Below, one piece after another: positions 9,533-18,918 of a DNA stretch of 64,000 bases. The position numbers and the translations under genes were made by a program. Location: the NCBI GenBank assembly GCA_025055075.1, contig JANWYV010000033.1, positions 62,001-126,000 on the forward strand. The letters are read 5' to 3'. Source of the DNA: Blastocatellia bacterium (GTDB lineage: Bacteria; Acidobacteriota; Blastocatellia; HR10). Numbering within the stretch: position 1 is the stretch's first letter; each line of letters begins with the position of its first letter. The notes under the pieces were generated by a model, which saw nothing but the letters and a program-made list of their open reading frames with translations, had not been told where the DNA came from and searched no databases.

Positions 9533-10612
9533 TCACGACGGTGCGTCCTCGCGCTGAACATGATATTGTGGGCTCTCTCGCTTCACAGTGTCCACTAATC
9601 GGCGCACGTTCTCGACCGGCGTCTCCGGCAGGACCCCATGTCCGAGATTGAAGATGTGCCCGTCGCCGACGCCGAATCGCGCGAGGATCTTCCGCGCTTC
9701 TCGAACGACGACCTCCGGCGAGGCGAGCAAGACGATGGGATCGAGATTCCCCTGCAGGGCGACGCGATCCTTCACCACCCAACGCACGCGCGCCAAATCG
9801 CATGTCCAATCCACGCTGAGGACATCGGCTCCGGTCTCGGCGAGCGCTTCACTCCACGCGGCCGTCCCGCGCGAGAAGAGGAGCACGGGAACGCTTGGCG
9901 GTGCCGCGGCCTTGACGGCTTCGATGACCTGGCGGACGTAAGCGAGCGAAAACTCCGAGAAGCCGTCCGGATCGAGGATCCCGGCCCACGTGTCGAAGAG
10001 CTGCACGGCGTGCGCGCCCGCTTCGATTTGGGCGAGAAGGAAGCGGGCGACGGTGCGCGCGATCTTCTCAAGGAGCGCGTGGGCCGTGCGAGGATCTTCA
10101 TGAACGAACACACGCGCGCGGCGAAAGTCGCCTGTTCCGCTTCCCTCGACCATGTAGGCGAAGAGCGTCCATGGGGCTCCAGCGAAGCCAATGAGCGGCA
10201 CGCGCCCGCGCAATCGCTCCCGCGTCACGCGAATGGCGTTCAAGACGTAGCCCAACTTCTCCCGCGGGTCGGGGACCGTCAGACGCGCGACATCCGCAGC
10301 CGTGCGCACTGGATCCTCAAGGTGTGGTCCCACGCCTTCTTCGATTCGCAGCGTGAGCCCCATGGCTTCGGGGACGACGAGGATGTCCGAGAAGAGGATC
10401 GCCGCGTCAACATCGAGTTGCTCGACGGGCTGCACAGTGATCTCGGCCGCCAATTCCGGCGTGCGACAGAGCGTGAGGAAATCATAGCGTTCGCGCAGCG
10501 CCCGATAGGAGGGCAGGTAACGTCCCGCTTGCCGCATCAACCAGATCGGCGTGCGCTCGGTCGGCTCTCGTCGGCATGCCCTCAGGAAGAGGTCGTTCTC
10601 CAATGGTCTCAT
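9533..10612 (-). CDS. hemE: Uroporphyrinogen decarboxylase
   Basis: About 359 residues; converts uroporphyrinogen III to coproporphyrinogen III by four decarboxylations in the cytoplasm. The signature PIWLMRQAGRYLP is at residues 22-34, with the second signature region (FAGAPWTLFAYM) and the C-terminal GHGVLPETP. The frame is open 24 codons further upstream, but the ATG at 10612 follows AAGGAG and overlaps the hemD stop as ATGA, so it is the better start. Confidence 0.96.
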   Translation of the reverse strand: MRPLENDLFLRACRREPTERTPIWLMRQAGRYLPSYRALRERYDFLTLCRTPELAAEITVQPVEQLDVDAAILFSDILVVPEAMGLTLRIEEGVGPHLEDPVRTAADVARLTVPDPREKLGYVLNAIRVTRERLRGRVPLIGFAGAPWTLFAYMVEGSGTGDFRRARVFVHEDPRTAHALLEKIARTVARFLLAQIEAGAHAVQLFDTWAGILDPDGFSEFSLAYVRQVIEAVKAAAPPSVPVLLFSRGTAAWSEALAETGADVLSVDWTCDLARVRWVVKDRVALQGNLDPIVLLASPEVVVREARKILARFGVGDGHIFNLGHGVLPETPVENVRRLVDTVKRESPQYHVQREDAPS

Positions 10613-11430
10613 GCGCTCTCTCCTTGATGTCGCTGTTGCAGGATCGCGCGAGCGAGCGCTGCCGCCGAGCGCCCTTCGGGGCAAAGGTGCACGGGCAATC
10701 CCAGTGTTCGACAGGCGCGAGCTGTCGTTTCTCCGAGAACCGCGATCTTCGGCGGACGGTCGCTCGCTGCGTTTGAGAAGAGCGCGGGGAAATTCGGGAA
10801 GAAGTCCACGAAGTTCCGGACGCTCGAGGGACTGAAGAAGGTGACGACGTGAATCTCTCCGCGCTGAAGCGCCCTCCAGATGGCGCGCTGCGTCTCCGCC
10901 GGCGGGTTCGGTTTCACCGTCCGATACACCGTGACGGAATCCACGGAAAGGCCCGCCGCCTGCAATCGGCGCACCAATGTCTCTTCGGCCAAATCGCCCT
11001 TGGGAAACAGGAATCGGCGCGCATGGGTCGTGCGGACAGAGGCGATCGCTTCGGCCAAATGCGCCGCGTCGAAATCCTCCGGCAGCGCAGCGACGGAAAA
11101 TCCATGGGCGGCGAGCGCATGGGCCGTCTTCGGGCCGACGGCGTGGAAGGTCCGCGTTCGAAGACGCGCCAGATCGAAAAAACGCGCGCAGCGTTCCAAG
11201 AAGAAGCGCACGGCGTTCGGGCTCGTGAAGATCAGGTCCGTGTAGGCGTCAATCTGCTGCAGGCGGGCATCGCACGCTTCCCACGATTCCGGGGGAGCGA
11301 TCTCGATCGTCGGGAAGAAGAGCGGTTCCGCTCCGCCTTCTCGAAGGAGAGTCGCAAACTCTTGCGCGTGGTCCCGAGGTCGCGTGATGAGGACCGTGAG
11401 GGAAGGGCGCGTTGAGGATGCCGACGTCAT
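10609..11430 (-). CDS. hemD: Uroporphyrinogen-III synthase
   Basis: 273 residues. Closes hydroxymethylbilane to uroporphyrinogen III with inversion of ring D. The family is weakly conserved but recognisable here: VLITRPRDHAQEF at the N-terminus, PTIEIAPP, DLIFTSPNAVRFFLE, the inter-domain VGPKTAHAL, and TFFSPSSVRNF and LGETTARACRTLG in the second domain. It is first in the haem block, with a promoter just upstream at 11456-11485, and overlaps hemE by four bases. hemA, hemB, hemC and hemL are not in the window. Confidence 0.9.
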   Translation of the reverse strand: MTSASSTRPSLTVLITRPRDHAQEFATLLREGGAEPLFFPTIEIAPPESWEACDARLQQIDAYTDLIFTSPNAVRFFLERCARFFDLARLRTRTFHAVGPKTAHALAAHGFSVAALPEDFDAAHLAEAIASVRTTHARRFLFPKGDLAEETLVRRLQAAGLSVDSVTVYRTVKPNPPAETQRAIWRALQRGEIHVVTFFSPSSVRNFVDFFPNFPALFSNAASDRPPKIAVLGETTARACRTLGLPVHLCPEGRSAAALARAILQQRHQGESA

Positions 11431-11455
11431 CTCCCGCTCTCTCTCGAGAGTGGGA

Positions 11456-11485
11456 AGTCTAGATGGGCATGGCTCGCGACGTCAA
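11456..11485 (-). promoter_or_regulatory. Sigma-70-type promoter for the hemDENHG block
   Basis: Minus strand reads TTGACG (11485-11480), 18-bp spacer, TAGACT (11461-11456), 26 bases before the hemD ATG. It lies inside the first codons of the longest possible hflX frame on the other strand, which suggests that hflX may start further downstream. Confidence 0.5.
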
Positions 11486-13403
11486 GCCGATGGAGTTGCC
11501 GGCGGCGCGAGCTTTGATGAGGATTCATGCGGACGCGCTCACCGATGCGGCGCGTGAGCGCTTGCTCCGTGGACGTTCCGAGAGGGCGCGCCCTTCTCGC
11601 TCGCCCGAAGGCTTTCCGGAGTGGTACAATATCTCCCGCTTCGGGACGACGGAGGTCCCGAAGCGCGAACGGCCTCGCGAGGAGGTCGTCTCGCTCCGGA
11701 AGAATGCGCAGAGGAGGTCGCGACCTATCGGTACGATCTTCGGGCATACGCACGGCTTGAAGGCCAGTCATCGTCGGCGGTTAGAACGGCTCTATCACCG
11801 CCGTCTCCCCGCTGATCAAATCATCACGCCGGAGTTAGCGCGCGCGCTCGCTGAGCTGTCCCACGAGATGCATCGGCAGGTGGGAGTTCTTGTCGATCGT
11901 AAGGGGCGGATCGAATACGTCGTCGTGGGCGATGCGCGCCAGATCGTGTGGCCGGATCTGCGCCGCATACGGACGTCGAGCGGACGATTTTGCGGTCTCC
12001 GCTGCCTGCACACGCACCTTCATGGAGAGCCGTTCACGGAGGATGATTTGACGGATTTGGCCTTGTTGCGATTGGACGTGATGGCGATCGTGGAGGTGAC
12101 CGACAATGGGACGCCCGCGCGCGTGCACGTCGCGCATCTGATGCCGGCTCAACCGGGAGCACCTGATGGTGGGAGCGTCGCCTCCCGCTTTCAATTCCTC
12201 GAGCCTAAGCCTCCTGGTCAGCTCGGAGTGAATTTCTTGGAACTGATCGAATCGCTGGAAGAAGAGCTGGCGCGGAATCGGCGTCTGGCGCATCCACAGG
12301 ATGAGCGCGATCGCGCGCTCCTGGTGGGAGTGACGACGGGTTCGCTCGCCGATGCGGAGGAGTCGCTCGAGGAGCTACGGCTGTTGAGCGAGTCGGCGGG
12401 AGTGATCGTCTTGGACGCCTTCGTGCAGCGGCGCAAGGAGTACGATCCGAAGTTCCTCATCGGAAAGGGGAAGTTGCGGGAGATTCTCATTCGCGCTTTG
12501 CAGCTCGGCGCGGATATGATCGTCTTCGATCAGAATCTGACGCCAGGACAGGTCCGAGCGATCACCGCTGCGACGGATTTGAAGATCCTCGATCGCACGC
12601 AACTGATCCTCGATATCTTCGCGCAGCGAGCTCACTCGCGCGAGGGGAAACTGCAGGTGGAGTTAGCGCAGCTCCGATACTTGTTGCCACGTTTGACCGA
12701 TGCCGATACGGGACTCTCGCGGTTGACTGGTGGCATCGGGGGACGCGGGCCCGGGGAGACGAAGTTGGAGATGGATCGGCGGCGCATTCGCGATCGCATT
12801 CGGCATTTGGAGGAGCAGATCGAGGCCCTGCGCACGGATCGAGAGCAGCGGCGCCAACGTCGGCGACGGGCGCAGATCCCCATCGTCTCCATCGTCGGCT
12901 ACACGAACGCCGGGAAATCCACGCTCCTGAACACACTGACGCGGTCGTGTGTGCTCGCCGAAGAACGGATGTTCGCGACGCTCGATCCGACAAGTCGCCG
13001 CCTCCGATTGCCGAATGGAGAAGAGATCATCCTCTCGGACACCGTCGGCTTCATTCGCCGCATGCCGCCGGACGTGATTCGCGCTTTTCGAGCGACGCTG
13101 GAGGAGATCGCCGATTCGGACTTGCTCATCCATCTGGTGGACGCAAGCAGCCCCTATCTGGAGCAACACATCGAGACGGTTGAGCGCACGCTCCGAGAGT
13201 TGAACCTTGCGAACATCCCGCGCTTGCTCGTCTTCAACAAGAGCGATCTGGTGGCGCCGGAGATCATGGGCAATCTCTGCCGCAGTTATGGCGCGCTGGC
13301 GATCTCCGCACTGCGGGCGGAGACGCTCGGAGAATTGCTCCAGCGTATCGCGGAAGAGTTGGGGCGATCTGTCGAGAGGCCTTTAGCGGGCATGCGCACA
13401 TGA
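11463..13403 (+). CDS. hflX: GTPase HflX, ribosome-splitting factor
   Basis: Up to 646 residues. HflX binds the large ribosomal subunit and splits stalled or hibernating ribosomes. The glycine-rich RLTGGIGGRGPGETKLE region, the G1 loop GYTNAGKS (479-486), DTVGFIRRMP (G3) and NKSD (G4) are all present. An N-terminal ~200-residue domain (GTIFGHTHGLK, LHTHLHGEPFTEDDL) extends the usual ~400-residue core and is seen in a subset of HflX proteins. The first ~85 codons look less protein-like. A TACAAT -10-like element lies at about 11625, so the true start may be downstream. The stop overlaps the pgpH start (ATGA). Confidence 0.9.
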   Translation: MGMARDVKPMELPAARALMRIHADALTDAARERLLRGRSERARPSRSPEGFPEWYNISRFGTTEVPKRERPREEVVSLRKNAQRRSRPIGTIFGHTHGLKASHRRRLERLYHRRLPADQIITPELARALAELSHEMHRQVGVLVDRKGRIEYVVVGDARQIVWPDLRRIRTSSGRFCGLRCLHTHLHGEPFTEDDLTDLALLRLDVMAIVEVTDNGTPARVHVAHLMPAQPGAPDGGSVASRFQFLEPKPPGQLGVNFLELIESLEEELARNRRLAHPQDERDRALLVGVTTGSLADAEESLEELRLLSESAGVIVLDAFVQRRKEYDPKFLIGKGKLREILIRALQLGADMIVFDQNLTPGQVRAITAATDLKILDRTQLILDIFAQRAHSREGKLQVELAQLRYLLPRLTDADTGLSRLTGGIGGRGPGETKLEMDRRRIRDRIRHLEEQIEALRTDREQRRQRRRRAQIPIVSIVGYTNAGKSTLLNTLTRSCVLAEERMFATLDPTSRRLRLPNGEEIILSDTVGFIRRMPPDVIRAFRATLEEIADSDLLIHLVDASSPYLEQHIETVERTLRELNLANIPRLLVFNKSDLVAPEIMGNLCRSYGALAISALRAETLGELLQRIAEELGRSVERPLAGMRT

Positions 13404-15907
13404 GGGGACTGCGGGAGAAGATCGAAGCGTTCATCGCGCACTGGGGAGAGCGAGTGGCTGCACGCTTGTCCCCACGCGCGCTCTTTTGGGTATGCGCGCT
13501 TCCGTTGTCGCTGTTGACGGCCGGGCTCGTGGCGCGATTCCCGCTCATGTCGCTTCCCGATTATCGCGTAGGGGACGTGCTTCGGACGGACGTGATCGCG
13601 CCGACGGAATTGGTCGTCGTGGATCCGGAGCGCACGGCGCGCCTGCGGGAGGAGGAAGCGCGAAAGATTCCTCCCGTCTTTCGGTTTTATCCAGATCGCG
13701 CGGAGGACGCCCGTTCGGCCTTGCGGGAATATTTCGCGCTGGGGCGCCAGCAGTTCATCGAGCGAATGGAGGCGGTTTTCGGCAAGCGCGCCCTCACCCG
13801 CGAGGAATGGCGACGTCCTCGCGTGCGCGCGCGTGTGGAGAGGGAGGTTTTGGCCCCGCTGCGCGCGCAACGCGTTCCTTTCCCCTTGACGGAAGAGATC
13901 GTCCAGGCGTGGGCGCTCGGCCAGAGTGGAGAGTCGGTGCTCGCCCGCTTGGAAGCCGCGCTCTCCGGGATCATGAGCCGATATATTCGCCCAGATGGCG
14001 AGGTGCGCGAGCTGACGGAGAATCTGACCGGCGAGGTACGCATCGTCCCGGCTCGGGTGGAATCGGTAGAGGGAGTGGAGCATCTGGAGGGACAGCCGCG
14101 CGTGCGGGCGAGTGAGATCCTCTCGCTCACGCAGGCGCGCGAAGCGCTTCGTCGCAGTCTGAGCGAATCCGATGCCCAGCAGTACGGGGCATGGCTCGCC
14201 GAGATCGTGCGCGTGAATTGTCTGTTGGCGGAAGACCTCACGGCCCGATGGCGGCGTCAGGCGACCGAGCATTTGGTGGCGACGGTGCGCTATGCGCCGC
14301 GTCAGTTGATCGCGGCTCGGGGACAGGTGGTCACTCCGCAGATTCACGCGGCGCTCGAAGCCCTACGGAAGCAAGAGGCCGATATGCGCCCGGGACGGCG
14401 CATGCTCGGACTCTTCGCCTTCTCCCTGGTGCTGTACTACGCGTTGTGGCGATTCGCCCTGCGCACGCGCGTCTATTACCTCACGTCGTTCAAGATCTTT
14501 CTGCTGGCGGCGCTCTCGGTCTTCGCGCAACTCTTCATCGTGCGCGCGGGCATGGCCATTGCCAGCGGCGTGGCCTATCGGTTGGGAGCGTTCGATTCCC
14601 CGGAGGGGTATCAGTTCGCCATCCCGTATGCCGCGGCGGCTCTGGTCGTCGCCCTGTTGCTGGAGTCGCGCATCGCGCTCCTGGTGGGGATGCTGGTCTC
14701 GCTGCTCACGGGCGTTTTGGCCCGGGATCTCTCGCCGCTCCTCTACGCGCTGATCGGGAATATTGTGGCCGTCTATGGTGTCGGACGGTATCAGCGGCGG
14801 GACACGATCACGCGGGCAGGGGCGATCATCGGACTCGTCAACATCGGCGCCACGATCGTCATCCTCTTAAGCCGCGGTGAAAGTTTGGTCTTCGGCCCCG
14901 TTCTTTGGAATGCCTTCTGCGGCTTGCTCGGCGGCGTGTTGACAGCAGCGTTGGCGGCCTTCGCTCTGCCGATCAACGAGTCGCTCTTTGGGATCGTCAC
15001 GGATGTGAAACTGCTGGAATTGTCGAATGTGGAGCTGCCGTTGCTCAAACGCCTGGCGATCGAAGCGCCGGGGACATATCATCACTCGCTCATCGTCGCG
15101 ACCTTGGCTGAGGAAGCGGCCAAAGCCATCGGCGCCCATGCGCTGTTGGTGCGCGTCGGATCGTACTATCACGACGTGGGAAAGTTGGCCGATCCGAGCC
15201 TCTACATTGAGAATCAAACGGGAGGGAGCAATCCACACGACCATTGGCCGCCGGAGGAGAGCGCGCGTCGAATTGTTCAGCATGTCGTGGAAGGCATTCG
15301 CTTGGCCGAAGCGCATGGGTTACCGCGGCAGATCGTGGACCTCATCCCGCAGCATCATGGGACCCGGCGGCTGCACTACTTCTACGCGAAAGCACTCGAG
15401 CACGCGGCGCGAACGGGAGTGCCCGTGGACGAACGGTGCTTTCGCTATCCGGGACCAAAGCCCCAAACGATCGAAGCCGCCATTGTGATGATGTGCGACA
15501 GTTCGGAGGCAGCCGTCCGCTCGCTTCGGCAGCCAACCCCGGAGAAGATTCGACGCTTGGTGCGCCGGATCATCGAGGACATGGTGACCGATGGTCAATT
15601 CGACCAGTGCCATCTCCGCATGCGCGATCTCACGCGCATTCGGGAGACGATCGTGCAGACGCTCCAGACGATCTATCACACGCGCGTCCCCTATCCCGGC
15701 TTCCGAGAAGAGGAGTTGGGGGCCGTCGAAGCGAACTATGAGACCGTCTCCAGCTTCGATCTGCCCCAAGAGGCAGCGCCCGCGGCGCCGCCAGCGGAAT
15801 CCGCGGCCGAATGCGCGGCATTCTCCGAAGGGCGCGTCATGACCAGCGAAGCCGAAGAGCTTGCTCACGGTCAGAGCTCCCCCTCTTCGGCGAGTCGTTC
15901 CTCTTGA
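13400..15907 (+). CDS. pgpH: 7TM-HD phosphohydrolase (PgpH/YqfF family)
   Basis: 835 residues. Family members are membrane phosphodiesterases that hydrolyse cyclic di-AMP. Order: one N-terminal membrane segment (about 25-50), an extracytoplasmic 7TMR-HDED domain (about 60-320), a block of seven membrane helices (about 330-530), then a cytoplasmic HD domain with TYHHSLIVATLA and the metal-binding HDVGK (His591-Asp592). It ends in an Ala/Ser/Glu-rich tail. The start overlaps the hflX stop by four bases, so the two are co-translated. No DacA-type cyclase is in the window, so the c-di-AMP substrate is inferred from family only. Confidence 0.9.
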   Translation: MRGLREKIEAFIAHWGERVAARLSPRALFWVCALPLSLLTAGLVARFPLMSLPDYRVGDVLRTDVIAPTELVVVDPERTARLREEEARKIPPVFRFYPDRAEDARSALREYFALGRQQFIERMEAVFGKRALTREEWRRPRVRARVEREVLAPLRAQRVPFPLTEEIVQAWALGQSGESVLARLEAALSGIMSRYIRPDGEVRELTENLTGEVRIVPARVESVEGVEHLEGQPRVRASEILSLTQAREALRRSLSESDAQQYGAWLAEIVRVNCLLAEDLTARWRRQATEHLVATVRYAPRQLIAARGQVVTPQIHAALEALRKQEADMRPGRRMLGLFAFSLVLYYALWRFALRTRVYYLTSFKIFLLAALSVFAQLFIVRAGMAIASGVAYRLGAFDSPEGYQFAIPYAAAALVVALLLESRIALLVGMLVSLLTGVLARDLSPLLYALIGNIVAVYGVGRYQRRDTITRAGAIIGLVNIGATIVILLSRGESLVFGPVLWNAFCGLLGGVLTAALAAFALPINESLFGIVTDVKLLELSNVELPLLKRLAIEAPGTYHHSLIVATLAEEAAKAIGAHALLVRVGSYYHDVGKLADPSLYIENQTGGSNPHDHWPPEESARRIVQHVVEGIRLAEAHGLPRQIVDLIPQHHGTRRLHYFYAKALEHAARTGVPVDERCFRYPGPKPQTIEAAIVMMCDSSEAAVRSLRQPTPEKIRRLVRRIIEDMVTDGQFDQCHLRMRDLTRIRETIVQTLQTIYHTRVPYPGFREEELGAVEANYETVSSFDLPQEAAPAAPPAESAAECAAFSEGRVMTSEAEELAHGQSSPSSASRSS

Positions 15908-15984
15908 ACCCCTATGCGCTCGGAGAGACGAAATCCGCTCTCCCCTCATCTTGAGAACTGATGATCGCGAGCGAGGCAGAGAAC

Positions 15985-17415
15985 ATGCGGCGGGTGAAGA
16001 TTGTCGCGACCGTGGGGCCGGCCTCACGCGCGCGTTCGACGCTTGCAGCGCTCATCGAAGCGGGCGCGGACGTCGTGCGGGTGAACATGTCACATGGGAC
16101 CTATGAAGAACACGCCGAGGTCATCGCTCAGGTGCGCGAGCTGTCCGAGCGTTTCCGAAAGGCGATCGCCGTCTTGATGGATTTAGCCGGGCCGAAGCTG
16201 CGAATCGGCGATTTGAAAGACGGGCAACCGGTCGAGTTGCGCACAGGCGCGCGCGTGCGTCTGGTGGCCGAGGAGATCATCGGGGATGCGACGCGCTTTT
16301 CGACGAACTATCCGGCTCTGATCCAGGAGGCTTCCGTCGGGGATCGCATCTTGCTCGACGATGGGGCGCTCGAGTTGGTGGTCGAGGAGAAGGAGACAGA
16401 CGCACTCGTCTGTCGCGTCGTGCATGGCGGATGGTTAGGGCCGCGGAAGGGCCTGAATCTGCCGGGCGTCACATTGTCCCTCTCGGCGCTGACGGAGAAG
16501 GATCGGCGCGATCTCCAATTCGGGATCGAGCAGGAAGTGGATTACATCGGCCTCTCATTTGTCCGTTCGGCGGCCGATTGTCAGGTCGCACGGCGGCTGA
16601 TCGAGGAAGCGGGAGCGCGCATTCCCGTGATCGCCAAGATCGAGAAGGCGGAAGCCGTCCGCCGCTTGGACGAGATCCTTCAGGCGGCCGATGGGCTCAT
16701 GGTCGCTCGAGGCGATCTCGGGGTCGAGACGGCGGTCGAGAGCGTCCCCGTCCTCCAAAAGGAGATCATCGCGCGGGCGAATCAAGCGGGAAAGGTCGTG
16801 ATCACGGCGACGCAAATGCTGCAATCCATGATTGAGAATCCGCGTCCTACGCGCGCGGAAGCCTCCGACGTGGCGAACGCAGTCTTGGACGGAACGGACG
16901 CCGTCATGCTCTCTGGAGAGACGGCCATCGGACGATTCCCCGTCGAGGCTGTGCGCACAATGGATCGCATCATCCGCGCCGCCGAAGCCTCTCCGCTCGC
17001 CCGCTCGCGCCTGCGGGAGGCCGTCAGCCGTCGGCCCTCGGGATCTTACGGACGCGCCATTGCGGAAGCGGCGGCCTTCGCTGCCGAAGAGGTAAAGGCT
17101 CGCTTGATTGTCGTCTTCACCGAAGGGGGAAACATGCCACGCCATCTGGCCGCGCTGCGCCCGCCGCAGCGTATGATTGCGCTCACGCCATCGCCGACGA
17201 CCTATCGGCAATTGGCCGTCGTTTGGGGCGTCGAGCCGCGTCTCTTCCCATTCCCCTCTCGTTCCGAGGATGTCCTCTCCCAATGCGATCGGCTTCTCTT
17301 AGATGAGGGCCTAGCGCGCCCTGGGGAGGTGATCGTCCTCATGGCCGGAACCCTTCGCGGGTTTGGCTTCTCCGACATGATGAAGCTCCATCGCGTCGGA
17401 GAGCCATTCTTGTGA
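15985..17415 (+). CDS. pyk: Pyruvate kinase
   Basis: About 476 residues; last step of glycolysis, phosphoenolpyruvate + ADP to pyruvate + [16 protein letters not shown] at the start, VNMSHGT, the catalytic [33 protein letters not shown] and the C-terminal regulatory domain are all intact. I chose the ATG at 15985, which has GAGG eight bases upstream and gives the usual family start; an in-frame ATG at 15961 would add eight residues and lacks a ribosome site. It follows pgpH on the same strand after a short gap and converges on the ArsA-like gene with eight bases between stops. Confidence 0.96.
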   Translation: MRRVKIVATVGPASRARSTLAALIEAGADVVRVNMSHGTYEEHAEVIAQVRELSERFRKAIAVLMDLAGPKLRIGDLKDGQPVELRTGARVRLVAEEIIGDATRFSTNYPALIQEASVGDRILLDDGALELVVEEKETDALVCRVVHGGWLGPRKGLNLPGVTLSLSALTEKDRRDLQFGIEQEVDYIGLSFVRSAADCQVARRLIEEAGARIPVIAKIEKAEAVRRLDEILQAADGLMVARGDLGVETAVESVPVLQKEIIARANQAGKVVITATQMLQSMIENPRPTRAEASDVANAVLDGTDAVMLSGETAIGRFPVEAVRTMDRIIRAAEASPLARSRLREAVSRRPSGSYGRAIAEAAAFAAEEVKARLIVVFTEGGNMPRHLAALRPPQRMIALTPSPTTYRQLAVVWGVEPRLFPFPSRSEDVLSQCDRLLLDEGLARPGEVIVLMAGTLRGFGFSDMMKLHRVGEPFL

Positions 17416-17423
17416 GAGCGCGC

Positions 17424-18623
17424 TCAGGATTCCTGTGCTTCCGCGAATTCGATGATCAGGGAGTCGCCTTTGTACGACGCCGATCGGATGCGGCTTTTGA
17501 GGAGCTTGTGAGGGAGAAGGATGTGGCGTTTGAAGCTGCCGATGCGGATGATCAGCTCATCGGCGTCGCGATAGAGATCAATGTGCTCGCGACTGGCGAA
17601 GGGGAGCTTGAGTTGGAGAAAATATCGCCCGTCCTCGAAATGATACTGATACGGCTTCTCCGCGTAGAGCACGAGCGTCGGATCTTGCGAGCCGTACAGT
17701 TCCAGCGCGAGTCGCCGCAAGCGCTCTAAGCCCACGATCTCGCTCTCGAAAAGCGGCGCCTTCAGGATCGGGATGGGAGCGAAGTACTCTTCGATCTGCT
17801 CCACGTACCCCATTTGCGTCTTCAGCCAATTCGCGAAGTGAGCATCCATGACGTGCGGAGGGATGAGCTTATTGACGATCACAGCATCCACAGCGATCTC
17901 GTAAAGACAGAGGTACATGAAGGCCCGTTGCGTCTCGCGCACGACCATCTTCTCCGCGTTGGTGACCAAGCGGGCCGTCGTGACCTGATGATCGAGGAGA
18001 TACTTGTCCACGCCCTTGAGGCGTTGATAGAGGCGTTCGATGGCAGCATAGTAGCTATCGTCCGGCAGGGGAATCGGGGCAAATGGCTTCGCCATCGGCC
18101 GCACGACCCGCATCACCGTGCGCTCCAGGTGGAAGATCTTATCCATGAACCATTCGAGCGCTGAGGGCAAACTGATGAAGCGCAGCGACTCGCCCGTCGG
18201 CGCGCAATCCAAGATGATGACATCGTATCTCCGTTCCTCAAGATACTGGTTGATGTAGAGCAAGCCGACGATCTCCTCCATGCCGGGGAGGATGGCCATC
18301 TCTTCAGCGACGAGGTCACCCATGCCGGCCGCACTGAAGACGGCAGCCAAGTACTTGTAGACCTCGCTCCACCATCGCTCCAGCTCCTCCTGCACGTCAA
18401 TTTCTTGGATGTCGAGACGATCGGTGATGCGAACGGGACGACCCTTGTTCTTCTCGTGTAGACCGACGGGCAGGTCAAAAGCATCCGAGAGACTGTGCGC
18501 AATATCGAGCGAGAGGACGATCGTTCGATAGCCGAGTTCGGCCGCGCGCACTCCGGTGGCCGCAGCGACCGACGTCTTGCCCACGCCCCCTTTGCCGGAG
18601 AAGAGTAGAATCCGTGGTTTCAT
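17424..18623 (-). CDS. ArsA/Get3-type ATPase with C-terminal HSP20-like domain
   Basis: About 399 residues. One deviant Walker A motif GKGGVGKT (10-17) with the P-loop lysine pair, the switch-I-like LSLDIAHSLSDAF, and the A-loop IILDCAPTGESLRF mark the ArsA_ATPase family. A single ATPase unit resembles eukaryotic/archaeal Get3 rather than the duplicated arsenite pump ArsA. The last ~90 residues (YHFEDGRYFLQLKLPF onwards) are an alpha-crystallin/HSP20-like fold found in several bacterial ArsA homologues. There is no ars gene nearby, so arsenic transport is unlikely; client-protein targeting or chaperoning is possible. The ATG at 18623 has GGAG eight bases before it. Confidence 0.88.
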   Translation of the reverse strand: MKPRILLFSGKGGVGKTSVAAATGVRAAELGYRTIVLSLDIAHSLSDAFDLPVGLHEKNKGRPVRITDRLDIQEIDVQEELERWWSEVYKYLAAVFSAAGMGDLVAEEMAILPGMEEIVGLLYINQYLEERRYDVIILDCAPTGESLRFISLPSALEWFMDKIFHLERTVMRVVRPMAKPFAPIPLPDDSYYAAIERLYQRLKGVDKYLLDHQVTTARLVTNAEKMVVRETQRAFMYLCLYEIAVDAVIVNKLIPPHVMDAHFANWLKTQMGYVEQIEEYFAPIPILKAPLFESEIVGLERLRRLALELYGSQDPTLVLYAEKPYQYHFEDGRYFLQLKLPFASREHIDLYRDADELIIRIGSFKRHILLPHKLLKSRIRSASYKGDSLIIEFAEAQES

Positions 18624-18641
18624 GATCAACTCCGCCAGGAG

Positions 18642-18671
18642 ATTATGGCAGAGGGACGCGTCGTTCAGCAA
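18642..18671 (-). promoter_or_regulatory. Possible promoter for the ArsA-like gene
   Basis: Minus strand reads TTGCTG (18671-18666), 18-bp spacer, CATAAT (18647-18642), preceded by a TG that would make an extended -10. The implied leader is only about 10-15 bases before the ATG at 18623. Confidence 0.35.
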
Positions 18672-18855
18672 ATGAAACTTCAGGGCGAGGAAAGCTCTGG
18701 ATGCGACCCGTGACTTCGGCTCATCGCGCTTCCCCGCTTGGTCCTCCTACGGTTCGCGGTCTTCTTGAGAAAGCGGATGGTGTCCCGGCGTAGGGCGGTT
18801 CGCGCCCCTCCGCTTCCCATAAGGGATCCTCATCAATCCCATAAAATCTTCCAGT

Positions 18856-18884
18856 TTGACTTCCTGCGGGAACGGACATATCCT
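18856..18884 (+). promoter_or_regulatory. Sigma-70-type promoter for the TonB-dependent receptor
   Basis: TTGACT (18856-18861), 17-bp spacer, TATCCT (18879-18884). Transcription would start near 18891, 28 bases before the ATG, and the AGGAGG ribosome site is within the leader. The remaining ~180 bases between here and the ArsA-like gene show no gene. Confidence 0.5.
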
Positions 18885-18918
18885 TCTGGCCGCGATCACT
18901 TGATCAGGAGGGGACGCT

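Noticed and set aside
13286-14347. Minus-strand frame of 353 codons opposite pgpH
   Set aside because: The plus-strand 7TM-HD gene is certain; the shadow has no recognisable domain.
17424-18623. Arsenite efflux ATPase ArsA
   Set aside because: Only one ATPase unit, no arsB/arsD/arsR nearby and an HSP20-like tail; Get3-type naming is safer.
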